From NCBI RefSeq assembly GCF_000527095.1, contig NZ_AZUN01000001.1:930001-994000 (forward strand): a DNA stretch of 64,000 nt, in the 5' to 3' direction. Positions 1-10,656 of this stretch are shown here, one piece after another. The translations under genes were made by a program, and so were the position numbers. The notes under the pieces are model-generated. The model did not search any database and had not been told where the DNA came from. It saw nothing but the letters and a program-made list of their open reading frames with translations. Origin of the DNA: Methylomicrobium lacus LW14 (GTDB taxonomy: Bacteria > Pseudomonadota > Gammaproteobacteria > Methylococcales > Methylomonadaceae). How positions within the stretch are numbered: the first letter of the stretch is position 1; each line of letters opens with the position of its first letter.

Positions 1-957
1 CGCGGAGAGTCTCGGCAGGTTGATTGCATTGATCGCCTCGCCGGTTTGCAGAAAGGTGACCGCCTGGCGCGCGATTTCGACGCTGACCGCGACTTGCGCT
101 TCGGTCGTCGAGGCGCCCAGATGCGGCGTGAACACGATGTTGTCGAGTTCGAGCAGGGGCGAGCCGACCGGCGGTTCGTTTTCGAACACGTCGAGCGCCG
201 CGCCGGCGATCTTGCCGTTTTTCAGCGCGTCATACAACGCGCTTTCGTCGATCAGGCCGCCGCGCGCGCAATTGATGATCCGCGCGCTCTTTTTCATCAT
301 GCCGAACTGCTCAGCGCCGATGATGTTCTTGGTTTTTTCGATCAGCGGGCAGTGCAGGGTCAGATAATCGGCGCGGCTGACGAGGTCGTCGAGGCTGACC
401 GATTCGACGCCGAGATCGGCGAAGATTTCCGGTGCGACGAACGGGTCATAGGCGATCACTTTCATTTTGAGCCCGTGGCCGCGCTGCGCGACGATGCGGC
501 CGATCGTGCCGAAGCCGAGAATCGCCAAAGTCTTGTGCGCGACTTCCGCACCCATCAGCTTGGAGCGCTCCCATTTGCCGGCGCGGACCGAGCTGTCGGC
601 GGTCGGCAGGCGGCGGCTCAGCGACATCATGTGCGCGATCGCGAGCTCTGCGGTCGTGGTCGCGTTCGCATCCGGCGTGTTCATTACGATCACGCCCATT
701 TCGGTCGCGGCCGGAATATCGACGTTATCGACGCCGATGCCGGCGCGGCCGATCAATTTGAGCCGCTTGGCGGCCTGCAACACTTTCGGCGTGACCTTGG
801 TGTCGCTGCGAATCAACAATGCATCGTAATCCCCGATAATCCCGCACAAGCCGTCTTCGTCGAGCCCGGTCTGGATGTGAACCTGGAGCCCGGATTGCTC
901 GGTCAGGTAATTAATGCCGGCTTCGGATAATTTGTCGGAGATCAGGATTTTCTTCAT
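1..957 (-). CDS. serA: D-3-phosphoglycerate dehydrogenase, C-terminal part outside the window
   Basis: This is the first step of the phosphorylated serine pathway, NAD-dependent oxidation of 3-phosphoglycerate in the cytosol. Translating the minus strand from the ATG at 955-957 gives 319 codons open to the window edge, starting MKKILISDKLSEAGINYL. The Rossmann motif GFGTIG lies at residues 148-153. The substrate-domain stretch RAGIGVDNVD is near residue 71, and the GGLIDE and PHLGAST family motifs follow. Long-form SerA is about 525 residues, so roughly 200 residues (the regulatory C-terminal domains) are missing beyond position 1. There is no clear Shine-Dalgarno sequence before the ATG. The assignment by family motifs is firm; whether the allosteric domains are present cannot be seen here. 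Confidence 0.95.
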   Translation of the reverse strand, partial: MKKILISDKLSEAGINYLTEQSGLQVHIQTGLDEDGLCGIIGDYDALLIRSDTKVTPKVLQAAKRLKLIGRAGIGVDNVDIPAATEMGVIVMNTPDANATTTAELAIAHMMSLSRRLPTADSSVRAGKWERSKLMGAEVAHKTLAILGFGTIGRIVAQRGHGLKMKVIAYDPFVAPEIFADLGVESVSLDDLVSRADYLTLHCPLIEKTKNIIGAEQFGMMKKSARIINCARGGLIDESALYDALKNGKIAGAALDVFENEPPVGSPLLELDNIVFTPHLGASTTEAQVAVSVEIARQAVTFLQTGEAINAINLPRLSA

Positions 958-1354
958 ATGCTGTTGGCCGCAGTGAGGCTTGCTAAAAAAGTTCCTATTT
1001 TAACAGGTTTGACCGTTTCCCGGTATGGGCGTGAAAGAGATTAGGAGAGTCGGTAGGGTGGATTAGGTTCGGGGTTGATGTGACGATAAGACATTTCCGG
1101 TCCTAAGCTGCCGTGAGATGTTCTTTATATGATCACCTTAATAAAATATTTAATGCTATATTAAGATTTGATGCTAAAGCCCTGTTTCTTTTTTTGCGGC
1201 TGAAGAAGGATTGTGTTCAAGGCGGGAAGACTGGTGAAGTCCAGCGGATAAATCAGCCTGTTCAGTACTTGTTGGCGGCATAGCTTAGATGTAGTTGAAC
1301 CTGTCGGCATTTTAGCCAAAGGCTAAGAATTTCAGTTTTTTAAAGGGCATCGAA
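958..1354. other. Intergenic region between divergent serA and a LuxR-type gene
   Basis: About 400 bp without a supported gene. It must carry the promoters of serA (minus) and of the LuxR-type regulator (plus), but no clear -35/-10 pair stands out. A short stretch near 1053-1067 (gtagggtggattagg) resembles half of a dispersed repeat seen in proteobacterial genomes, without its partner arm. Confidence 0.4.
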
Positions 1355-2020
1355 ATGAATAATAGTGAAGGCTTTGAAAACCCCGTAATTATTTTAACCG
1401 GCAATAGACTTTACGATCAGGTTTTGCGGTGTTACAAAAAACCTGCCGAGCTTATTCTGGCGGATAATCCCCAAGCATTGGCGTTAATTTTGCGGGATAG
1501 TCTCGGCGCGATGCTATTAGTGGATTTGGCGCTCTTTAACGACGATGTCACTCATCCCCTGGTCGCAAAAATTCTTAAAAAAGGATTTGAACAACGGATC
1601 GTTGTGATGACAGACGAACAGGATCCGGCAAAATTATATCCCTTGATGGAACTCGGTGTGCGCGGCTTTTGCCATTCATCGATCAACGATGAGTTGCTGA
1701 TGAAAGCGATTCAAGCCGTCAACCATGGCGAACTCTGGATAGGGCGACAATTTATCAGCTACCTGATCTGCAGGCTGATGCTAGATAAAGCAAGAAAGAA
1801 TGCCGACAGTGATATAAGATTGAGCGGTACACCGCTGACCCCCAGGGAAGAGCAGATTGCCACCCATGTCGCTCAGGGAAAATGCGATAAAGTGATTGCG
1901 CGCGATCTGAATATTTCTCCGCATACGGTTAAAAATCACCTGAGCAATATTTTTAAAAAACTGCAAGTTACCGATCGTTTCCAGTTGGCGCTCATTTACC
2001 ATGGCATCATTAATAATTAG
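1355..2020 (+). CDS. LuxR/NarL-type response regulator-like transcription factor
   Basis: A 221-residue regulator. Residues about 155-215 form a LuxR C-terminal helix-turn-helix, with TPREEQIATHVAQGK followed by NISPHTVKNHLSNIFKKL. The first 130 residues have the length and hydrophobic pattern of a receiver domain, and an Asp in MLLVDLALF near residue 57 could be the phosphoacceptor. The acidic pair normally near residue 10 is not evident, so this may be an atypical receiver that does not use canonical phosphorylation. An AAAGGG precedes the ATG. No kinase gene is adjacent, so the input and target genes are unknown. Confidence 0.75.
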   Translation: MNNSEGFENPVIILTGNRLYDQVLRCYKKPAELILADNPQALALILRDSLGAMLLVDLALFNDDVTHPLVAKILKKGFEQRIVVMTDEQDPAKLYPLMELGVRGFCHSSINDELLMKAIQAVNHGELWIGRQFISYLICRLMLDKARKNADSDIRLSGTPLTPREEQIATHVAQGKCDKVIARDLNISPHTVKNHLSNIFKKLQVTDRFQLALIYHGIINN

Positions 2021-2180
2021 ATTTAATTCTATTTCTCCCTTATTTTTCTAATCGAAAGTCTTGTATTCGATTTCTTGTGTTTTTGTTCGATCCGATAGCG
2101 AGCCGATTTGGTATAATCCGGTGTTTTAAACAAAAATTGCCCGCCGTCTGTGATGACGGCCTGGCGAGGAAGGGGAGCGG

Positions 2181-2684
2181 TTGTCCAGGGCTAAATTATT
2201 ATTCGCGCTGCCGGTGTTCGCCTTAGCCGTGTGGATCGCCTGGCAGGCCGTGCCCCGGATGACCGGAGCGGCGCCGGAGGTCACCTTTACCACGATTACC
2301 GGCAAGCAAGTCGCATTGCGGGAGTGGCGCGGCAAGCCGGCGATCGTGACCTTTTGGGCGACCGATTGCCCCACGTGCATGCTTGAAATTCCGCATCTGA
2401 TCGATTTATATCGGCAGTTTCACCCCCAGGGTCTCGAAATGGTGGCGGTTGCGATGGCTTACGATCCGCCCCATCATGTCGTCGAAATGACGCGCGCCAG
2501 GCAATTGCCTTATCATGTGGCGCTGGATTTGAATTCGGCGCATGCGTTGGCGTTTGGCGAGGTACAATTTACCCCGACGACTTTTTTGATAAGTCCCGAA
2601 GGCAAGATCGCCGAAAAATCGGTCGGCGTTTTCGATTATCCATCCTGGCAAAGCCGAATTGCCGCAATGTTGAACAAAGGATGA
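2181..2684 (+). CDS. TlpA-like periplasmic thioredoxin-fold protein
   Basis: A membrane-anchored thiol-disulfide oxidoreductase of the TlpA/ResA type, 167 residues. Residues 5-22 form a hydrophobic N-terminal anchor. The redox motif WATDCPTC has its cysteines at 63 and 66, and the cis-Pro loop QFTPTTF follows near residue 130. Translation probably starts at TTG 2181, with GGAAGGGGAG just upstream. The gene lies 3 nt before hemJ and is probably co-transcribed with it. Proteins of this kind commonly reduce apocytochrome c or copper-site cysteines; the substrate here is inferred only. Confidence 0.82.
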   Translation: MSRAKLLFALPVFALAVWIAWQAVPRMTGAAPEVTFTTITGKQVALREWRGKPAIVTFWATDCPTCMLEIPHLIDLYRQFHPQGLEMVAVAMAYDPPHHVVEMTRARQLPYHVALDLNSAHALAFGEVQFTPTTFLISPEGKIAEKSVGVFDYPSWQSRIAAMLNKG

Positions 2685-2687
2685 GCG

Positions 2688-3113
2688 ATGCTCTGGTTAA
2701 AAGCGTTTCATTTGATATTCATGGTCACCTGGTTCGCCGGGCTGTTTTATCTGCCGCGCCTGTTCGTCTATCATGCGCTGAGTTCGGATAGCGTCAGCCG
2801 CGAGCGCTTCAAGATCATGGAACGCAAGCTGTATTACGGCATCATGACGCCGGGCATGCTGCTGACCTTGCTGTTCGGCGTCTGGATGCTGGCCGATTAC
2901 GCCTGGGATATGTACCGGAGCAGCGGCTGGCTGCATGCGAAATTGACCTTGCTGGCGTTGCTGGTCGGCTATCATGGCCTGTGCGGCAAGTGGCTCCTCG
3001 ATTTCAAACATGACCGCAACCGCCATAGTCATGTGTATTTCCGCTGGATGAATGAAGTGCCGGTGTTGTTCCTGTTCGGCATCGTGATTCTGGCCGTGGT
3101 TAAACCTTTTTAA
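2688..3113 (+). CDS. hemJ: HemJ-family protoporphyrinogen IX oxidase
   Basis: A 141-residue integral membrane protein that matches the HemJ (UPF0093) family, which oxidises protoporphyrinogen IX to protoporphyrin IX in haem synthesis. Visible marks are the N-terminal FHLIFMVTWFAGLFYLPRLF with its conserved His, a second segment MTPGMLLTLLFGVWML, a third after WLHAKLTLLALLVGYHG, and a C-terminal membrane helix ending AVVKPF. It follows the TlpA-like gene by 3 nt, a sensible partner for an organism with many haem proteins. CopD-type proteins share the fold, but the length and motifs favour HemJ. Confidence 0.85.
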   Translation: MLWLKAFHLIFMVTWFAGLFYLPRLFVYHALSSDSVSRERFKIMERKLYYGIMTPGMLLTLLFGVWMLADYAWDMYRSSGWLHAKLTLLALLVGYHGLCGKWLLDFKHDRNRHSHVYFRWMNEVPVLFLFGIVILAVVKPF

Positions 3114-3130
3114 TAGCTATTTTTTAATTC

Positions 3131-3976
3131 ATGAAACACATCATCACCCTGTCCGGCGACATCGGCAGCGGCAAGTCCTCGGTCGCGGCGGAACTGCAAA
3201 AACTGACCGCCTACGACATCATCGGCACCGGCAAGATTCAGCGCGCGATCGCCGAGCGGCGCGGGCTGACCACGCTCGAATTGAACAAGATTTCCGAAAC
3301 CGACCGCAGCGTCGATGACGAGATCGACAATTATGTGATCGAAATCGGCAAAACCCGGGATGATCTGATCATCGATTCGCGGCTGGCCTGGCATTTCATC
3401 CCGGCCGCGTTCAAGGTGTATCTGTCGGTCGATGCGATGATCGGCGCGGAACGCGTTTTTAACGCCGGCCGCAGCGACGAGCACAATCCGTCGCTGGAAG
3501 CGACGCTGCAAAACAACCTGAAACGTCAGAGTTCCGAGGATCAGCGTTTTTACAAATTGTACGACGTGCATTTTCGGCGCTACGACAATTACGACCTGAT
3601 CGTCGATACCTCTTATACCGCGCCCGAAACGATCGCCCGCAAGATTTATGACTGTTTTGAACAGCGGAACCGGGGCGGGGCGTTTCCTGAGCTTTGGCTG
3701 GACCCTCGGCGGTTGTTGCCCACGCAAGAGTTGGAGCTTGAAGCCGGCGAGAATAACGCGTTCGATTTCGGCCAGCCGATCTCGGTGTTTGTGCATGACG
3801 GCCTGATTTATATCGCCGAGGGTCATCAAAAAACGCTGGCCGCGCGCAAGGCCGGCCTCGACCTGATTTCTGCCCGCATATTGACCGAAGATGCGGCGAG
3901 TTTCAGTGAACTCGCCGGTGCCGTATCTCCATCAATGCGGCAGGCCTGGGAAGCCGCGATGGATGTCAATGGTTGA
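3131..3976 (+). CDS. Cytidylate-kinase-like P-loop protein with a ParB-like C-terminal segment
   Basis: A 281-residue protein with two visible parts. Residues 1-180 look like the cytidylate-kinase-like family: the Walker A motif GDIGSGKSS is at residues 9-17 and the acidic element LIIDSRLAWHF near residue 80. Residues about 205-260 (ISVFVHDGLIYIAEGHQKTLAARKAG in pieces) resemble the ParB/sulfiredoxin fold, where an EGH-type motif sits on a helix start. The gene starts 17 nt after hemJ. A kinase acting on a small molecule or nucleotide is plausible, but the substrate is unknown. The fusion is an observation from sequence pattern only. Confidence 0.65.
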   Translation: MKHIITLSGDIGSGKSSVAAELQKLTAYDIIGTGKIQRAIAERRGLTTLELNKISETDRSVDDEIDNYVIEIGKTRDDLIIDSRLAWHFIPAAFKVYLSVDAMIGAERVFNAGRSDEHNPSLEATLQNNLKRQSSEDQRFYKLYDVHFRRYDNYDLIVDTSYTAPETIARKIYDCFEQRNRGGAFPELWLDPRRLLPTQELELEAGENNAFDFGQPISVFVHDGLIYIAEGHQKTLAARKAGLDLISARILTEDAASFSELAGAVSPSMRQAWEAAMDVNG

Positions 3977-3997
3977 TATGACGGTAAACGTCCGCAC

Positions 3998-4807
3998 ATG
4001 ATGAAATTAACAACCAAAATCATTGCCGGCTTGGCCTTGGCTGGATTGCTCGGCGCGTGCTCCGGGCACCAGTCCCCCGCTCCCATTACCAAGGCCATCC
4101 CCGCCGCCGTCAAACCCCAAGCCCAGGTCGACCGGACAATGTATTACATCCCGGTTCCCAGGCTGCCCGGCCAACGGACCGTGGCGGATGTTCTGCACGT
4201 TTACGGCGAATACGCGACGCGTAAACTCAATCCCTATTTCGCCCAGGCCAAGGTGTCCTACCCCCCTCGGGAAGTCACCTTCGTCGCCTTGAAACAGGAA
4301 ATGAAACTGGAGCTCTGGGCCAGGGACAACGGCGAATTCCGCTTCATCCGCGACTATCGCATCAAGGCCGCCAGCGGCGTGACCGGCCCCAAATTGCGCC
4401 AAGGAGACGAGCAGGTGCCGGAAGGCATTTACCGGATCGAGGAACTGAATCCCAACAGCCATTATCACTTGTCGATGAAATTAAATTACCCCAACGCACT
4501 CGACCTCTTCCATGCCGAGATGGACGGGCGCGCCGATCTGGGGTCGGACATTTTCATCCATGGCAGAGCCAACTCCATCGGTTGCCTGGCCATGGGCGAT
4601 GAAGCGATAGAGGAACTTTTCGTCCTCACCGCGCAAGTGGGCGCCGAAAATGTGAAAGTCGTGATTGCCCCGCACGACCCTAGAACCTTCCCTCTTAAGG
4701 CTAACTCCGTAGACCTTCCGGAATGGACTTCTGGGCTTTATTCGCTCATCTCCCGCGAAATCAAAGCCCTGTCATCTGGGGTGAAGTCGGTAAAAACCGG
4801 ATTATGA
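3998..4807 (+). CDS. L,D-transpeptidase (YkuD) family lipoprotein
   Basis: A 269-residue envelope protein. It has a lipoprotein signal peptide with the lipobox LLGAC and the lipidated Cys at residue 21. The YkuD catalytic region shows IFIHGR (His188) followed by SIGCLAMGD with the nucleophile Cys196, the spacing typical of L,D-transpeptidases. Proteins with this domain cross-link peptidoglycan stem peptides or attach lipoproteins; which of the two applies cannot be told. The linker after Cys21 is rich in Ala and Pro, as expected for an anchored domain. The gene begins 21 nt after the kinase-like gene on the same strand. Confidence 0.85.
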   Translation: MMKLTTKIIAGLALAGLLGACSGHQSPAPITKAIPAAVKPQAQVDRTMYYIPVPRLPGQRTVADVLHVYGEYATRKLNPYFAQAKVSYPPREVTFVALKQEMKLELWARDNGEFRFIRDYRIKAASGVTGPKLRQGDEQVPEGIYRIEELNPNSHYHLSMKLNYPNALDLFHAEMDGRADLGSDIFIHGRANSIGCLAMGDEAIEELFVLTAQVGAENVKVVIAPHDPRTFPLKANSVDLPEWTSGLYSLISREIKALSSGVKSVKTGL

Positions 4808-4871
4808 CCATCAAAACTGGATTTTGTTAGCCAGCCCCACAGGGAAAGCGGTTCAGTCGCTTCAACGCCTT

Positions 4872-5315
4872 TCAATTACCGGGCTTCTTCAACATTTTCT
4901 GTACGCCGCCCACATGCATTTCCTCCTGGGCGATCATTCTCCGGGCATACTCTTCCAGCAGGACATGATGGCCGCTGACCAGATCGAGCAGGGTGTTATA
5001 GGCCGACAGCGCGAGCATTTCATGATCGAGCGATTCGCGCAGGATGTCGCCGATGTCGTGCCGGTGCGTTTCGAGCAATGGGCCGATGCCGAGCGAAGGA
5101 TGCGCGTCCAGCAGCGTAATCAACTCGCCCGCTTCGTTCGCGTGCTGCAGTGATTCGGTGGCCTGCGCGCGCATCCAGTCGACGATCGGTATGCGTCCGT
5201 AGCCGACCACCATCAAGGCATAATGCGTATAGCGGACGACACCGGCCAATTCGGTTTCCAGAATCTTGTTCAGCACGATGATGACTTCGTCTTTATCGAA
5301 TCCGTTGTGAGCCAT
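4872..5315 (-). CDS. Bacterioferritin-like (ferritin-superfamily) protein
   Basis: A 147-residue four-helix ferritin-like protein. The di-iron ligand pattern is visible on the four helices: Glu in KILETELAG, Glu-x-x-His in ESLQHANE, Glu in DHEMLALSAYN and Glu-x-x-His in QEEMH. The start at 5313-5315 (MAHNGFDK) is chosen because GGAGG lies 7 nt upstream; a longer reading frame adds 33 unlikely residues. Such proteins oxidise and store iron or protect DNA. The conserved haem-ligand Met of classic Bfr was not identified, so iron storage is inferred from the family. Confidence 0.8.
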   Translation of the reverse strand: MAHNGFDKDEVIIVLNKILETELAGVVRYTHYALMVVGYGRIPIVDWMRAQATESLQHANEAGELITLLDAHPSLGIGPLLETHRHDIGDILRESLDHEMLALSAYNTLLDLVSGHHVLLEEYARRMIAQEEMHVGGVQKMLKKPGN

Positions 5316-5652
5316 GGCAGCCTCCAGAGGCAAAAAGAAGAAAACTTTACTATATCGGGTTTGGCCGAATTTTCCGACTCTGCCCGGTTTGATAGACAAG
5401 GAATTCTTTATCATGGTTCGCTATTGGCTCCTGAATCTGTTGGATGTTTTTCCATGATCTTCGTATGGCTCGGAATGCTGCTGAGCCACAACAACGTCTG
5501 CGGACAGTTGCCGGCGAATATTTTAGCCGGCATGATGAATTTTTCGCTCAAAACCCCTATCGAAATAGTGGAAGAAGAAAAGAAGAGCCTCAGCGCCAGG
5601 GATTTGCTCAGAAGCTGAATCTGATTTGCCAACCCGTACACGCTGGATGCCT
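5316..5652. other. Intergenic region between divergent bacterioferritin-like and DUF3137 genes
   Basis: About 340 bp. Several overlapping short frames are open on both strands, but none has a good start site or recognisable protein. It is presumably the divergent promoter region; nothing more specific is visible. Confidence 0.35.
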
Positions 5653-6621
5653 ATGAAATCGGCCGACGACTTTATCAAACTCTATAGCAATAATTTGGCG
5701 CCGATATTACGCGATCTGGAGCCTGAGCGGAAAGCGTTGCTGCTCTTGTTTTGGACAGGCATCGCGTTGCTGGCCGCGAGTGCGCCCGGATTCATGCTGC
5801 TGTTGCGTTCAGGTCAGCCGGTGTATTTACTGGCGGCCGCGCCGTTTGTGATCGTTGCGGTCTACCCGTTTTATCGTTTCAAGCAAAAGAAGCTGGCTTA
5901 TGCTGACGTATTCAAGAATTGCGTGATCCGCGAGTTGGCCGCGTTGATAGACCCGCATTTCAATTATTTTCCACACCGCCATATCGACGAAGAGGATTAC
6001 CGGGAGTCCGAGCTCTTCAGGCATCGAATCGACCGTTATCGCGGCGGCGATCTGGTCGAAGGGGCGCTCGGCGCGACCCATTTTTTCTTCTCCGAACTGA
6101 TACACGAAGAACAGCACGAATCGACCGATGCGAAGGGGCGCAGACAGACGCGCTGGGAGATCGTCTTCAAGGGCCTCTTTTTCATCGCCGACTTCAACAA
6201 GCATTTTCACGGCAAAACTTACGTGGTGCCCGATGCGCGTGGCAGCTTCTTAGGATTGGGGCAGCTGTTCGAAAAATGGAGCTTCGGCCGCGGCGACATC
6301 GTCGAACTCGAAAACCCCGAGTTTGACGCGCTGTTTACCGTCTACGGTACCGATCAGGTCGAGGCGCGTTATATCCTGTCATCGTCGATGATGGACAGCC
6401 TGGTCCATTTCAGGAGCAAGGCCGATACCCCGGTTCACCTTTCCTTCATCAACTCGAAAGTGTGCGTGGCGCTTCCGGTCAACAAGAATCTGTTCGAACC
6501 GAAGATTTTTTCGAGCGGCGTGCAGTCCGCCTGTTTGCGGGATTATTTCCGCTACCTCGCGTTGGTTGCGGGGATCGTTGACGACCTAAATCTGAATCTG
6601 AGGATTTGGGGGAAGGTGTAA
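5653..6621 (+). CDS. DUF3137 domain membrane protein
   Basis: About 322 residues from the ATG at 5653; the frame is open upstream to a TTG at 5626. Two hydrophobic segments (near residues 30-48 and 56-74, ALLLLFWTGIALLAAS and YLLAAAPFVIVAVYPF) are followed by a soluble domain with the DUF3137 pattern, including VFKGLFFIADFNKHFHGKTYV and a conserved VALPVNKNLFEP near the end. The function is unknown. Family members often lie beside LemA, SPFH or Tim44-like genes; here such a cluster is about 30 kb away (36-39 kb). Confidence 0.7.
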   Translation: MKSADDFIKLYSNNLAPILRDLEPERKALLLLFWTGIALLAASAPGFMLLLRSGQPVYLLAAAPFVIVAVYPFYRFKQKKLAYADVFKNCVIRELAALIDPHFNYFPHRHIDEEDYRESELFRHRIDRYRGGDLVEGALGATHFFFSELIHEEQHESTDAKGRRQTRWEIVFKGLFFIADFNKHFHGKTYVVPDARGSFLGLGQLFEKWSFGRGDIVELENPEFDALFTVYGTDQVEARYILSSSMMDSLVHFRSKADTPVHLSFINSKVCVALPVNKNLFEPKIFSSGVQSACLRDYFRYLALVAGIVDDLNLNLRIWGKV

Positions 6622-6670
6622 GAATGACCGTTCCCGCGCAGTCTGCGCGAGAACGAGGCAAACGGGGCGA

Positions 6671-7852
6671 TCAAACCGCGTTTCTGATCCGCTCCAGCGC
6701 TTTTTCGAGATTCGCCATGCTGGTCGCGATCGAAATCCGGATATGGCCCGGGGTACCGAAGGCCGAACCCGGCACCAGCGCAACGCCGGCATGCTCGATC
6801 AGATATTCCGAAAATCCCAGATCGTCGTCGATGCCGTCGAGTCGCGCAAGCAGTTTCTCGATATTCGGGAACACGTAGAAGGTGCCGTCGGTCTCGATGC
6901 AGTCGATGCCGTCGATCTTGTTGAACTCGGCAACCACGTAATCGTGGCGCTTCTTGAATTCGACGCACATGTCGTTGATGAAACTTTGATCGCCGGTCAG
7001 CGCGGCTTCGGCGGCGACCTGCGAGATCGAGGTCGGGTTCGAGGTGCTTTGCGACTGTACGGTGGTCATCGCCTCGATCAGGTCGGCAGGGCCTGCCGCG
7101 TAACCGATACGCCAGCCGGTCATCGAATAGGCCTTCGAGACGCCGTTCATCACGACGGTCCGGTCATACAGATCAGGATGTGCGTTCAGGATGTTGGCAA
7201 ACGTGCCTTGCTTCCAGAGAATATGCTCGTACATGTCATCGGTCGCGATGATGATGTTCGGGTACTCTTTCAGCACGTCGCCGAGCGCCTTCAGTTCATC
7301 GAGCGTGTAGGCGATGCCGGAGGGATTCGACGGGCTGTTGATGAAGATCAGGCGGGTCTTCGGGGTAATAGCGGCGCGCAATTGTTCCGGGGTAATCTTG
7401 AAGCGCTGCGCCTGGGTCGTTTCGATGATGACAGGCACGCCGTCCGCGAGCAGCACCATGTCCGGATAAGACACCCAGAACGGGGCAGGGATGATCACTT
7501 CGTCGCCCGGATTCAACAGCGCCTGCGTCAGATTGAACGAGCTTTGTTTGCCGCCGCAGGATACCAGAACCTGTTTCGGCTGGTAGTCGAGACCGTTATC
7601 CTTTTTGAACTTCTCGATGATCGCCTTTTTCAAACTCGGAATGCCGTCGACCGCGGTATACTTGGTGAAGCCTTTCGCCAAGGCCTCTACGGCCGCCGCC
7701 TTGATGTGTTCCGGCGTATCGAAGTCGGGTTCGCCCGCGCCGAGTCCGACGATATCCTTGCCGGCCGCGCGCATTTGTGCGGCCCGGGCTGTAATCGCCA
7801 AGGTCGGAGAAGGTTTGACTGCCTGAACTCTATTAGATAGTTTGATGCTCAT
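6671..7852 (-). CDS. aspC: Pyridoxal-phosphate aspartate aminotransferase, class I
   Basis: A 393-residue cytosolic aminotransferase interconverting aspartate and 2-oxoglutarate with oxaloacetate and glutamate. Full length for the family. The N-terminal signature LGAGEPDFDTPEHIK is present, the SPSNPSG motif sits in the middle, and the Schiff-base lysine is in NGVSKAYSMTGWRIGY. The sequence resembles the Ib subgroup of aspartate aminotransferases, some of which also act on prephenate. It is transcribed divergently from uvrB, with 88 bp between them. Confidence 0.9.
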   Translation of the reverse strand: MSIKLSNRVQAVKPSPTLAITARAAQMRAAGKDIVGLGAGEPDFDTPEHIKAAAVEALAKGFTKYTAVDGIPSLKKAIIEKFKKDNGLDYQPKQVLVSCGGKQSSFNLTQALLNPGDEVIIPAPFWVSYPDMVLLADGVPVIIETTQAQRFKITPEQLRAAITPKTRLIFINSPSNPSGIAYTLDELKALGDVLKEYPNIIIATDDMYEHILWKQGTFANILNAHPDLYDRTVVMNGVSKAYSMTGWRIGYAAGPADLIEAMTTVQSQSTSNPTSISQVAAEAALTGDQSFINDMCVEFKKRHDYVVAEFNKIDGIDCIETDGTFYVFPNIEKLLARLDGIDDDLGFSEYLIEHAGVALVPGSAFGTPGHIRISIATSMANLEKALERIRNAV

Positions 7853-7940
7853 GTTCCGCCGTGTAAAATCAATGTCAAAAATTGCCCCAAATTATACCCT
7901 TAATAATCCGTTGCAAAAAACGGTTTTCGAGAAATAGCGA

Positions 7941-9950
<2,010 letters not shown>

Positions 9951-10010
9951 AAACTGCTGAACGGATTGCGCTATGAAATTTTTCGTGCTTTTCGTGTTTT
10001 TCGTGGACCA

Positions 10011-10656
10011 TTAGACCTTAAGAACCACCATCGAAACATCGTCGACAAAGGTGTGGCTGCCGGAAAAGGTTTGCAGATCCTTCACGATCGCGTTGATGAT
10101 CTCTTGCGGCGCCTTCGGGCCTTGGGTGGAGAAGAGCCGGGTCAGGCGTTCGGTGCCGAAAAACTCGCCTTCCGGGTTCTGCGCCTCGGTGATGCCGTCG
10201 GTGTAGAGCAGCACCAGGTCGCCGGGCCGCAAAACGGTGCTTTTTTCTTCGAATACGATTTCCTTGGTGACTCCGAAGATGATGCCTTCGGCATCTAGTT
10301 CATTGCAAACCGTTTCGCCGGCCGGCAACAGCAGCGGGCGGTTATGTCCCGCATTGGCGTAGCTCAGTTGCCGTGTGGCGGGGTTGTATTTCATGTAGAA
10401 CATCGTGATGAAAAGCTCGGCCTTGTTCAGGTCGTCATAGAGCAGGGCGTTCAGCACGCGCAGCATGTCGCCGGTTCCGGCCTCCTTTTCCAGCTTTCCC
10501 GACTCGGGGTGGATATGCAGGGTGCGCAAGGCTTCGCAAGGCTTCGGCTTTTAGTGTGCTGCCCTGCGCAAAAGGCTTCACCAACGCACGGTCGCCCGAA
10601 ACGGCCTCGCCGGATAATATCCGTTCGGCAATGCCGTATTCTATCAGTGAACCCAT
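10011..10656 (-). pseudogene. Degenerate SpoIIE/PP2C-type phosphatase (RsbX/RsbU-like) of the stressosome operon
   Basis: The frame starts at ATG 10656, overlapping the end of rsbT by 13 nt, and reads MGSLIEYGIAERILSGEAV..SGDRALVKPF, a typical RsbX-like N-terminus. After about 40 residues the frame breaks at a 10-bp tandem duplication (gcaaggcttc twice, near 10526-10545). The continuation from 10529 shows the rest of a SpoIIE domain, including YANAGHNRPLLL and LLYTDGITEAQNPEGE. Removing one 10-bp copy joins the two parts into about 211 residues. Even then the DxxGHG metal-binding segment between FAQG and STLKAEALRTL is absent, so about 30 residues seem to have been lost earlier. Without it the phosphatase should be inactive. 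Confidence 0.75.
10526..10545 (+). repeat. 10-bp exact tandem duplication in the phosphatase gene
   Basis: The plus strand reads gcaaggcttcgcaaggcttc, two adjacent copies of a 10-mer. Because 10 is not a multiple of three it shifts the reading frame of the phosphatase gene; deleting one copy restores a continuous reading frame. Confidence 0.85.

Noticed and set aside
5223..5656. Overlapping frames of 70-131 codons in the region upstream of the DUF3137 gene
   Set aside because: They overlap each other on both strands and the bacterioferritin-like gene, lack ribosome sites and show no known domain.
9975..10010. Three near-repeats of ttttcgtg after uvrB
   Set aside because: Too short and too simple to be more than low-complexity sequence; no hairpin or array is formed.
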